DNA of 5,192 nt, taken from positions 1 through 5,192 of the forward strand of contig JAPKYY010000734.1 in NCBI GenBank assembly GCA_026394095.1, written 5' to 3'. Below the pieces are notes generated by a model. It was given only the letters and a program-made list of their open reading frames with translations, ran no database searches and was not told where the DNA came from. This document shows, piece by piece, positions 1 through 5,192 of this stretch. Both the position numbers and the translations under genes were made by a program. The stretch is from Acidobacteriota bacterium (GTDB taxonomy: Bacteria; Acidobacteriota; Terriglobia; Bryobacterales; Bryobacteraceae). The first letter of the stretch is position 1. Every line of letters starts with the position of its first letter.

Positions 1-921
1 GAGCGCCTCTTTACGATGCGATCGAATGCAGCCATGAGTATTCTGCCGGAGTCGCCCAAGGCTTATGTGGAAGTTCTTGGTGTCGAGGGGTTGAAGAAGT
101 ATCGCGAATTGTTAGAACCGATTTATCAGGTGATTGTGAATCACCAGGGTACTTCGAGGCCTGGGATGCGTGAGGCCAAGACCTTCATGAATCGGCGGGT
201 GATGCTTTTTGAATGGATGACGGTGACCGAAGATGTCGACGAACAAGTGGCGATCATGCTTGCGATGGCCCGGCATCCGGACGAGGTTTTAACTGTTGCT
301 TCTTACCTCGACTTGCGGGAGCGGCCGATGGATGCGTTGTTGATTGTTCAGAAGGCCTTTGCCAAGGCTGCGAACCCAAAGCTTGCCAGGTTTCTCGCTG
401 ATCGATTCGACAAGCAAAGCCAACCCGACGAAGCCCTTCCCTTCCGGTGGTATCTGTTTGAGCAGAAACCGGATCAGGATCATTTTAATGCGCTGATGCA
501 CACGGCTGGCCTGTCCAGGCAAAGTGCAGAGTGGCGGGAGCGGGCGATGGCTTTTGCGGCGGAGCATTCCAAGGGACTGCATATCGAACTGCTGCTGAAC
601 GAGGATCGACTGGAAGATGCACTGTCTCAGGCGCGGTTGAACGGTGCACCGATCACCTCCTGGGCGAAGCTGGCGGATGCCTATACGGTTAAGGATCCCC
701 GCCTTGCTATCGAACTGTATTTCGATTGTGCCGAGTTTGCTTTGAAAGAAAAGCGGCCTGCCAGCTACATCCCGGCGGCCTGGCAATTGGCAGTCGACTC
801 GGTTACTTTTCAGGTTTTCAATTCCCGGTTGCGTGCACTTTTTGGCAAGGAAAAATTGCCGGATTGGTATGTGGCGAAATTGGTGGAGGCCGGCATTCCT
901 GTCGCAAAATTGCTTCAATAG
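1..921 (+). CDS. C-terminal part of an alpha-helical repeat protein (SWIM-associated/DUF6880-like), 5' end outside the window
   Basis: The frame is open from the first base: positions 1-15 read ERLFT before the first ATG at 16. No Shine-Dalgarno sequence precedes either that ATG or the one at 34, so the gene probably starts upstream and only the last ~306 codons are visible. The protein is cytoplasmic-looking, with no signal peptide or membrane segment. It is a chain of short amphipathic helices with TPR-like pairs, such as 'DEVLTVASYLDLRERPMDAL', 'PDEALPFRWYLFEQKPDQDH', 'LLNEDRLEDALSQARLNGAP' and 'DPRLAIELYFDCAEFALKEK'. This pattern (a helical solenoid, a repeated 'EAL..RW..FE' step, then 'A..Y...A..L' near the C terminus) resembles the C-terminal region of SWIM zinc-finger proteins and of DUF6880 proteins. 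The zinc-finger part, if present, would lie upstream. The family call is from memory of sequence style and is moderate at best; any TPR-like scaffold is the alternative. The biochemical role is unknown. It ends with TAG at 919-921 and is followed by an intrinsic terminator. Confidence 0.6.
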   Translation, partial: ERLFTMRSNAAMSILPESPKAYVEVLGVEGLKKYRELLEPIYQVIVNHQGTSRPGMREAKTFMNRRVMLFEWMTVTEDVDEQVAIMLAMARHPDEVLTVASYLDLRERPMDALLIVQKAFAKAANPKLARFLADRFDKQSQPDEALPFRWYLFEQKPDQDHFNALMHTAGLSRQSAEWRERAMAFAAEHSKGLHIELLLNEDRLEDALSQARLNGAPITSWAKLADAYTVKDPRLAIELYFDCAEFALKEKRPASYIPAAWQLAVDSVTFQVFNSRLRALFGKEKLPDWYVAKLVEAGIPVAKLLQ

Positions 922-950
922 TTGACGTTTTGCTCTGAAGAGAATAAGCT
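922..950 (+). promoter_or_regulatory. Weak candidate promoter (TTGACG box) after the first gene
   Basis: TTGACG at 922-927 matches the sigma-70 -35 consensus at five of six positions and begins one base after the upstream stop codon. Seventeen bases further on lies TAAGCT (945-950), which matches the -10 consensus at only three positions. If used, it would start a transcript near 957 that runs into the two hairpins at 961-1017. The poor -10 makes this a low-confidence candidate. Confidence 0.2.
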
Positions 951-956
951 TTGTAG

Positions 957-1024
957 TTTATCTGATCCCCCAGGTCAGAAGCAGAAAGGCTGCTTGGCGA
1001 ATTGTCCAAGCGGCCTTATTTTTT
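957..1024 (+). ncRNA. Candidate short two-hairpin transcript or leader
   Basis: Two stem-loops follow each other closely. The first pairs TCTGATC (961-967) with GGTCAGA (973-979) around a five-base loop, with one G-U pair. The second is the 12-bp terminator stem at 986-1017. Together with the TTGACG box at 922 this could give a small RNA of roughly 65-70 nt, or form the 3' UTR of the upstream gene, or act as an attenuated leader of the permease. I do not recognise it as a known RNA family. The boundaries are a guess from the candidate promoter and the T run. Confidence 0.22.
986..1024 (+). terminator. Rho-independent terminator
   Basis: AAGGCTGCTTGG (986-997) pairs with CCAAGCGGCCTT (1006-1017) across 12 base pairs with a single G-U wobble and an eight-base loop. 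ATTTTTT follows at 1018-1024. This is a textbook intrinsic terminator on the + strand. It closes the transcript of the helical-repeat gene (or of a small RNA in the gap), so the permease 20 bases further on is probably transcribed from elsewhere or by readthrough. The left side lacks a good A run, so termination from the minus strand is unlikely. Confidence 0.82.
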
Positions 1025-1044
1025 GATCCCGCTATCCTAGTATC

Positions 1045-2451
1045 TTGACTGCAACGACTCCGACACTCCTTCGCCAAATCAGCCTCAGTGCCGCTGTAGC
1101 GCTGGTAGTGTCGAATATGGTTGGCACGGGAATCTTTACGACTCCCGGTTATCTTGCCCGTGATCTCGGCGACCCCAAGCTGTATTTTGCAATCTGGCTT
1201 ATTGGAGGGCTCGTTGCCCTGATCGGTGCGCTCTGCTACTCAGAGCTTGGCGTCAATTTCCCTTCTTCTGGTGGCGAATATGTTTTCCTCACGCAAGCCT
1301 ATGGCCCGGTGTGGGGCTTCATGACCGGATGGACCAGCTTTGTTGCCGGCTTCGCAGCGCCTGCGGCAGCGACAGCACTCGCTTTTGCCGACTATTGCGG
1401 CTACTTCTTTCCGGTCTTTCAGCAGTCGAATGTCTTTCTGCAGATTGGATCCGGCGTGTTCAGCCTGCAAATTGGCGGGGCACAGGTTCTTGCCTGTTCT
1501 GCTTTGGGCGTTGTGACGATTGCCAACCTATTTGGCGTGCAACGCGCAGTGGCGTTGCAGACAGTTCTGACCGGCTTAAAGCTGGGGGTAATCGGCACCT
1601 TCGTTTTACTTGGGCTTGCTGTCGGGGCAGGGACTTGGGCCAACTTCTCGCTGCCGGCAATCCGGGAGTCCACTGTGCCTCTGAGTTCACAATTTGCGAT
1701 CAGCCTCTTTTACGTCTATGTCAGCTACTCGGGTTGGAATGCTGCCACTTACGTTGCAGAGGAATTGCGCGACCCCGTGAAGAATCTGCCGCTCGCTTTG
1801 GCCATTGGGACTGGGCTGGTGACGGTGTTGTTTCTGCTGCTCAATCTCGTCTTCGTCTACGCGGCCCCACTTGGAGCGATGAAGGGTGTGGTGGCGATTG
1901 GCTCGCTTGCTTCGGCCCGGTTATTTGGATCACAGGTTGGCGGCTTGTTCAGCGCCTTGATTGCGATCGCGCTCCTCGCCATGGTGAATGCGTTGATGAC
2001 TGTGGGGCCGAGAGTAGCCTATGCAATGGCCAGTAATGGCGCATTCTTTCGTACCGCGGCCAAGGTTGATCCGCAGTGGCGTACGCCCGCTCCAGCGATT
2101 CTGTTGCAGGCCACCGCTGCGATGGTGATGACGCTCACCTCGCTGCCCTCGCTGTTTTTCTTTATTGGATTTACTCTGAATTTCTTTTCGGTTTTAAGCG
2201 TAGCTTCGCTGTTTCAATTCCGGAAGCGACCAGGCTGGAAGCGACTCGGGCCAGTGTCCTGGATGTGGCCATTGCAACCAGTGTTATTTATTGTTGTGGG
2301 TACCTGGATGACGATCTTCGGCTTGACCCTTCAGCCGAGGATCGCAATCGCCGCCTGCTTGCTGATCGGAGTAGGGGCAGTGTTTTATAAAAACACCCCC
2401 GGCAAGTGTCTCAACCGAAGAATTGCTGACGATTATCGATGGGTTGAATAA
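1045..2451 (+). CDS. APC-superfamily amino acid permease (LAT-like)
   Basis: A 468-residue integral membrane transporter, probably an amino acid symporter or exchanger of the inner membrane. TM1 (about 12-32) carries the unwound G27-T-G-I-F31 motif that binds the substrate carboxylate in this superfamily. '[20 protein letters not shown]' follows TM2. TM6 and the loop after it carry '[17 protein letters not shown]', a strong LAT/APC signature. I count twelve hydrophobic segments, the last at about 432-449 and ending in 'GVGAVFYK'. The TTG start is preferred because conserved TM1 begins at residue 12, an in-frame TGA lies at 1024-1026, and no ATG or GTG lies between that stop and TM1. No Shine-Dalgarno sequence is visible. 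A TATCCT box at 1033-1038 would place transcription start at the codon itself, a possible leaderless mRNA. The last 18 residues (after N450) do not look like a permease tail: they are folD DNA read in another frame, so the natural C terminus seems to be lost. The substrate cannot be told from sequence. Confidence 0.9.
   Translation: MTATTPTLLRQISLSAAVALVVSNMVGTGIFTTPGYLARDLGDPKLYFAIWLIGGLVALIGALCYSELGVNFPSSGGEYVFLTQAYGPVWGFMTGWTSFVAGFAAPAAATALAFADYCGYFFPVFQQSNVFLQIGSGVFSLQIGGAQVLACSALGVVTIANLFGVQRAVALQTVLTGLKLGVIGTFVLLGLAVGAGTWANFSLPAIRESTVPLSSQFAISLFYVYVSYSGWNAATYVAEELRDPVKNLPLALAIGTGLVTVLFLLLNLVFVYAAPLGAMKGVVAIGSLASARLFGSQVGGLFSALIAIALLAMVNALMTVGPRVAYAMASNGAFFRTAAKVDPQWRTPAPAILLQATAAMVMTLTSLPSLFFFIGFTLNFFSVLSVASLFQFRKRPGWKRLGPVSWMWPLQPVLFIVVGTWMTIFGLTLQPRIAIAACLLIGVGAVFYKNTPGKCLNRRIADDYRWVE
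2390..2400 (+). other. Permease/folD junction (apparent deletion point)
   Basis: Permease-like sequence in its own frame continues through TM12 (F447-Y-K449). From about 2396 the neighbouring frame encodes internal FolD sequence beginning [10 protein letters not shown]. No intergenic region, folD start or FolD N terminus fits between them. The junction lies in a run of five A (2389-2393) followed, after CA, by five C (2396-2400). I place the breakpoint within roughly ten bases; aligning full-length relatives of both genes would fix it. Confidence 0.7.
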
Positions 2452-3040
2452 GGACCCCAACGTGCACGGGATTCTTGTGCAGTTACCACTACCTCCGCAA
2501 GTAGATGCCGGGCTGGTGCTGGATTCTGTGTCCCCTGAAAAGGATGTGGATGGATTTCACCCGGTAAATTCCGGAAAGTTGTTGGCTGGAGCACCCGGCT
2601 TGCGCCCTTGCACGCCTTCTGGCGTGATGGAGTTGCTGCGGCGTTATGAGATTCCGATTGCTGGCAGAAAGGCTGTGATTGTGGGGAGGAGCGATATTGT
2701 CGGCAAACCGATGGCCATTCTGCTGCTGGCGGCAAATGCGACCGTGACAATTTGCCATAGCCGAACGTCCAACCTTGCGGAGGAGTGCCGGCGTGCGGAT
2801 ATTCTGGTGGCGGCCATTGGGCGGGCAGAGATGTTGGGTGAGGATTACATCCAGCCTGGCGCTGTGGTGATTGATGTGGGGATGAATCGAGTGGACGGCA
2901 GATTGACCGGTGATGTGGATCCTGAGGCGATGGCCAGGTTGAGTTCCGCTTATACGCCTGTGCCCGGAGGCGTTGGCCCGCTTACGATTGCGATGCTTAT
3001 GTCGAATACGGTTCAGGCGGCCGAAGGACGGCGTAGCTGA
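2423..3040 (+). CDS. folD: FolD (methylenetetrahydrofolate dehydrogenase/cyclohydrolase), N-terminally truncated, likely non-functional
   Basis: Full-length FolD (about 280-290 residues) interconverts 5,10-methylene-THF, methenyl-THF and 10-formyl-THF using NADP in the cytosol. Visible here, counted from TTG 2423, are '[10 protein letters not shown]' (15-24), '[12 protein letters not shown]' (38-49), 'LRPCTPSGV' (60-68), the nucleotide-binding '[10 protein letters not shown]' (87-96), 'IDVGMNR' (150-156) and the C-terminal '[11 protein letters not shown]' (178-188). FolD-like sequence continues upstream of the TTG (PASVSTEE, encoded at 2399-2422) but stops near 2396, and a TAG closes the frame at 2372-2374. 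Compared with E. coli FolD about 70 residues are absent, including the YxxxK active-site motif (Tyr50 and Lys54 in E. coli); the downstream Gln and Asp of the active site remain. The TTG has no proper Shine-Dalgarno sequence. A GTG at 2462 with TAAGGA seven bases before it is an alternative start. The first 29 bases overlap the permease. It is probably a remnant unless the junction is a sequence error. It is coupled to coaE by TGATG. Confidence 0.88.
   Translation: MLTIIDGLNKDPNVHGILVQLPLPPQVDAGLVLDSVSPEKDVDGFHPVNSGKLLAGAPGLRPCTPSGVMELLRRYEIPIAGRKAVIVGRSDIVGKPMAILLLAANATVTICHSRTSNLAEECRRADILVAAIGRAEMLGEDYIQPGAVVIDVGMNRVDGRLTGDVDPEAMARLSSAYTPVPGGVGPLTIAMLMSNTVQAAEGRRS
2450..2464 (+). promoter_or_regulatory. 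Possible ribosome binding site for re-initiation of truncated folD
   Basis: AAGGA at 2450-2454 overlaps the permease stop TAA (2449-2451), giving TAAGGA. It sits seven bases before an in-frame GTG at 2462-2464. A ribosome ending the permease could restart here and make a 192-residue FolD fragment. The same bases encode the family-like residues N-K-D-P, so the match may be chance. Confidence 0.3.
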
Positions 3041-3645
3041 TGTTGCAGGTTGGATTGACAGGCGGGATGGCCACTGGTAAATCGACTGTCGCTGCTGAAC
3101 TGGTCCGGCTTGGTTGCCATCTTTTGAAGGCTGACGAGTTGGGCCACAAATTACTGGAAAAAGAAGGCCCCTGCTATGAGCCGGTGGTCAGCGCGTTTGG
3201 CCGGGCGATTTTGGATCACAATGGAAATATTGAGCGGCGGCGCCTGGGAATGGTTGTATTCAATGAGAGTGGCGCACTCGATAAGTTGAACGCGATCATC
3301 CATCCTGCCGTATTTGCATATGAGGAGCAGTGGCTTCAGGGAGTGAAAGACTCTGAAAAAGAAGCCATCGCGATTGTCGAAGCCGCCATCTTGATTGAGA
3401 CAGGAAACTATAAGAATTTCGATAAGTTGATTGTGACCTGGTGTCCGGTGGAATTGATGGTGGAACGAGCCGTAGAAAGATCTGGCTGGACGCCGGATGA
3501 GGCTCGACGCAGGATTGCCAAACAGATGCCAATTGAAGAAAAGAAACAATTCGCAGACTACTTGATCGATACTTCAGGAACGATGGAATCGACGCTAGAA
3601 CAAACTCGCGCGGTTTATGCTGCGCTACGGAGTCTCCCAGTATGA
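3040..3645 (+). CDS. coaE: Dephospho-CoA kinase
   Basis: The 201-residue product phosphorylates the 3' hydroxyl of dephospho-CoA with ATP, the last step of coenzyme A synthesis, in the cytosol. The length is normal for the family. The P-loop GGMATGKST occupies residues 8-16. 'KADELGH' (30-36) holds Asp32, which aligns with the conserved catalytic Asp33 of E. coli CoaE; the first Asp of the usual DAD is Lys30 here. 'NAIIHPAVF' (84-92), 'VEAAILIETG' (113-122) and the lid region 'TPDEARRRIAKQMP' (151-164) followed by 'ADYLIDTSG' (172-180) are all typical. The start is fixed by the TGATG overlap with the folD stop (TGA 3038-3040) and by GAAGGA at 3023-3028, so translation is probably coupled. It also overlaps the next gene by four bases. 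Nothing suggests loss of function. Confidence 0.95.
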   Translation: MLQVGLTGGMATGKSTVAAELVRLGCHLLKADELGHKLLEKEGPCYEPVVSAFGRAILDHNGNIERRRLGMVVFNESGALDKLNAIIHPAVFAYEEQWLQGVKDSEKEAIAIVEAAILIETGNYKNFDKLIVTWCPVELMVERAVERSGWTPDEARRRIAKQMPIEEKKQFADYLIDTSGTMESTLEQTRAVYAALRSLPV

Positions 3646-4790
3646 AATTTCGAATTTTGGCCGTTGTTGCCGTGCTTGTCGGAGGATTTATCTATGCCAC
3701 CTCGGTTGCTCGCTGGAATCCGCGCAGCCTCGTTGGCAGCGCTGTCAGTTCTCCGCTTTGGTCTGGCCCCTCTGTAACCCAGGGTGCAGGCCTGTCCAAC
3801 GACGAGAACAATAATATTGAGATCTATAAGATGTCGCACCCGGCGACCGTCTTTATCACCTCGACGACTTTGCAGCAGGACTGGTTTTTGCGGGTCTATC
3901 CGTCGAAATCTACCGGCTCTGGTTTTGCTGTGAACGACCGCGGGCAGATTCTGACGAACTGGCACGTCGTTTCGGGTTCGCAGGAGCTAACGGTCACAAC
4001 CCCGGACAAAAAGAACTATCGCGCAAGCTTGCTCGACAAAGATCCGGACAATGACCTGGCGCTGATTCAGGTAGATCTCAAGGGCGCAAAGCTGAACTAC
4101 CTAAAGCTTGGCGATAGCGACAAGGTGCAAATCGGGCAGAAGGTTCTGGCCATTGGGAATCCTTTCGGCCTTGAAGGTACGCTCACCACAGGTATCGTGA
4201 GCTCTCTGGCGCGCTCCATCGGAGACGAGAACGGGCGCACACTTGAAGGCATGATTCAAACCGACGCTTCGATCAATCCAGGGAATTCTGGTGGGCCACT
4301 GCTTGATTCGCAAGGCAACGTGATTGGAATCAATACCGCAATTTTTGGGCAGGCTGGTTCGATTGGCATTGGCTTTGCGATGCCGATCAACCGCGCCCGC
4401 GAGATGCTGGATTCCTATGCCAGCGGCAAGAAGTATGCGCCGCCTGTAATGGGCGTCACCGTATTGCCAATTGGCGGGGATCTTGCTGAAGAACTTGGCT
4501 ATCCAGCCGAGGGCGGCCTTCTGGTGCAGACGATTCGTCGTGGATCTTCTGCTGCAACGGCAGGGATTCGCGGTGGCAACAAGGCTGTTGTGATTGGACG
4601 CTATGAAGTAGCAATTGGTGGGGATTTGCTGGTATCGATCAATGGGCGCAGGGCCGAAGACGCCAATTCGATCCCGAGGGCATTGCGCGGCAAGCGCGCC
4701 GGGGATACCGTAGAGGTGGAGTTGATTCGCGGCGGTAAGCGGATGAAGCTTCAAGTGACTCTTCAGGCTGCGACTGAGGAGCGCCTCTAA
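3642..4790 (+). CDS. Membrane-anchored HtrA/DegP-family serine protease with one PDZ domain
   Basis: A 382-residue S1C protease of the cell envelope, where the family degrades or refolds damaged exported proteins. 'MKFR' followed by a hydrophobic stretch at about 5-20 makes an uncleaved signal anchor or signal peptide. A linker precedes the trypsin-like domain (about 56-255). The catalytic triad is visible: His108 in 'TNWHVV', Asp138 in 'DNDLALI' and Ser216 in 'GNSGGPL'. Further family marks are 'GSGFAVNDRGQILTN', 'AIGNPFGLEGTLTTGIVSS' and 'QTDASINPGNSGG'. One PDZ domain covers about 265-375, with ligand-groove sequence 'GGLLVQTI' and 'GGDLLVSINGR'. A stretch at about 311-327 (GGNKAVVIGRYEVAIGG) inserts into the usual PDZ loop, as I recall from other HtrA-like proteins. 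The start is set by the ATGA overlap with coaE and by CGGAG nine bases upstream. It could be named degP, degQ or htrA; one PDZ fits DegS/HtrA-like forms, so I give no symbol. Confidence 0.94.
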   Translation: MKFRILAVVAVLVGGFIYATSVARWNPRSLVGSAVSSPLWSGPSVTQGAGLSNDENNNIEIYKMSHPATVFITSTTLQQDWFLRVYPSKSTGSGFAVNDRGQILTNWHVVSGSQELTVTTPDKKNYRASLLDKDPDNDLALIQVDLKGAKLNYLKLGDSDKVQIGQKVLAIGNPFGLEGTLTTGIVSSLARSIGDENGRTLEGMIQTDASINPGNSGGPLLDSQGNVIGINTAIFGQAGSIGIGFAMPINRAREMLDSYASGKKYAPPVMGVTVLPIGGDLAEELGYPAEGGLLVQTIRRGSSAATAGIRGGNKAVVIGRYEVAIGGDLLVSINGRRAEDANSIPRALRGKRAGDTVEVELIRGGKRMKLQVTLQAATEERL

Positions 4791-4810
4791 TCCAAAATCG
4801 GGGACTAGCC

Positions 4811-5192
4811 ATGAAAGTAATGATTTTGTTGGCAGGCTGGGCTTTGGGTGCCATGGCCCAGATCATGGGGCCAAACTTTCAGGTCATCAAAGCTGAGTAT
4901 GGCGCCGACAATCGTTGGGAGGACGTGACTTCGCGCGTTCAGGGTTTGGTGCGTGGCAACGGTGTTGAATTTCGAGTCGATGGTGAGACTTTGAGCGACC
5001 CTTTGCCGGGAGTGCAGAAAACACTGCGCGTACGCTACGTCTTTCGAGGCCAGACGCGCACGGACAACTTTCAGGATCTTGCTTATGTCCGGCTGGGAGA
5101 ACCAGGGAGAGGCCTCTTTGGTGGCGGCAACGCGCGACCCGTTCGAGGTGCCCTTGAGATCGTTAAGGCCGAGTATGGAGAAGGCAACCGCT
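4811..5192 (+). CDS. Secreted protein with tandem DUF3395-like modules, 3' end outside the window
   Basis: An open frame runs from ATG 4811 off the window end (127 codons seen). GGGGA at 4800-4804 lies six bases before the ATG. Residues 1-16 form a short signal peptide (MK, then a hydrophobic core, ending Ala-Met-Ala before Gln17), so the protein is likely exported. The mature part starts a module 'FQVIKAEYGADNRWEDVTSR' (23-42) that continues with 'GVEFRVDGETL', a 'DPLPGVQKTLRVRYVFRG' segment and 'LAYVRL'. After a Gly/Arg-rich linker (about 96-113) a second module begins at 'LEIVKAEYGEGNR' (115-127), about 92 residues after the first. This resembles the DUF3395-type domain (also at the C terminus of DNAJC11) as found in bacterial exported proteins; that match is from memory. 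Function is unknown. Only 20 bases separate it from the protease gene, so they are probably co-transcribed. Confidence 0.8.
   Translation, partial: MKVMILLAGWALGAMAQIMGPNFQVIKAEYGADNRWEDVTSRVQGLVRGNGVEFRVDGETLSDPLPGVQKTLRVRYVFRGQTRTDNFQDLAYVRLGEPGRGLFGGGNARPVRGALEIVKAEYGEGNR
4883..5191 (+). repeat. Protein-level tandem repeat: two copies of the 'KAEYG..NR' module start
   Basis: The 11 residues encoded at 4883-4915 (VIKAEYGADNR) and at 5159-5191 (IVKAEYGEGNR) match at seven positions, with a conservative I/V swap at two more, at a spacing of 92 codons. The DNA shares only partial identity, so this is an old domain duplication and not a recent copy. The second module is cut by the window edge. 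Confidence 0.75.

Noticed and set aside
16..921. ATG at 16 as the true start of the first gene.
   Set aside because: The frame is open to the window edge and no ribosome binding site precedes the ATG. The visible part looks like a C-terminal helical region, so the gene most likely starts upstream.
970..990. CCAGGTCAG...AAGCAG...AAGGC resembles pieces of the conserved bacterial SRP (4.5S) RNA loop.
   Set aside because: The diagnostic GGAAG tetraloop region is missing, the bases here pair differently (961-979 and 986-1017), and there is no flanking long helix. The match is probably chance.
1311..2036. A 241-codon open frame inside the permease on the same strand.
   Set aside because: Its composition (many Cys, Trp and Arg) is typical of an out-of-frame reading. 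It lies entirely within the well-supported permease and has no family features.
4101..4754. A 217-codon open frame on the minus strand within the protease gene, and a similar 209-codon one at 289-918.
   Set aside because: Both are antisense shadows of confident genes, with low-complexity, His/Arg/Gln-rich translations and no recognisable domain or start signals.
4779..4788. GAGCGCCTCT occurs both at 1-10 and at 4779-4788, suggesting a direct repeat around the window.
   Set aside because: A ten-base match is expected by chance several times in 5 kb, and both copies are within coding sequence.
1..5192. Search for CRISPR arrays, insertion sequences, toxin-antitoxin or phage-defence genes as a hidden novel system.
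   Set aside because: No regularly spaced repeats, terminal inverted repeats, transposase motifs or small paired genes are visible. The genes are housekeeping or envelope functions with tight operon spacing.

Overview
The window reads as a moderately GC-rich bacterial chromosome segment with all genes on the + strand. The gene mix (a SWIM/DUF6880-like helical-repeat protein, an APC amino acid permease, FolD, CoaE, a one-PDZ HtrA-type protease and a secreted protein with repeated 'KAEYG..NRW..VT' modules) is most reminiscent of Acidobacteriota of the Solibacter/Bryobacter type. That assignment is an impression from protein style and needs a database search. There are no signs of mobile elements, CRISPR, tRNA or rRNA.

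Layout: (1) 1-921, the 3' part of a helical-repeat protein whose start lies outside the window. (2) 922-1044, a short intergenic stretch holding a strong intrinsic-terminator hairpin with a T run, preceded by a second small hairpin and a TTGACG box. (3) 1045-2451, a 12-TM APC-superfamily amino acid permease starting at TTG. (4) 2423-3040, a FolD reading frame that lacks about 70 N-terminal residues of the family and starts inside the permease 3' end. (5) 3040-3645, coaE, joined to folD by a TGATG overlap. (6) 3642-4790, a membrane-anchored HtrA/DegP-type serine protease, joined to coaE by an ATGA overlap. (7) 4811 to the window end, the start of a secreted protein with two copies of a DUF3395-like module.

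The tight overlaps and the 20-base gap before the last gene indicate one transcription unit from folD (possibly from the permease) to the secreted protein. FolD serves folate one-carbon metabolism and CoaE makes coenzyme A, while the protease and the secreted protein act outside the cytoplasmic membrane, so the cluster is not a single pathway.

The most notable point is the permease/folD junction near 2390-2400. Permease-like sequence runs to the end of TM12 and is followed at once, in another frame, by internal FolD sequence. The segment that should carry the permease tail, the folD start and the FolD active-site Tyr/Lys motif is missing. This looks like a deletion, or a sequencing/assembly error, and not a new system. 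I found no convincing evidence for an undescribed biological system here.
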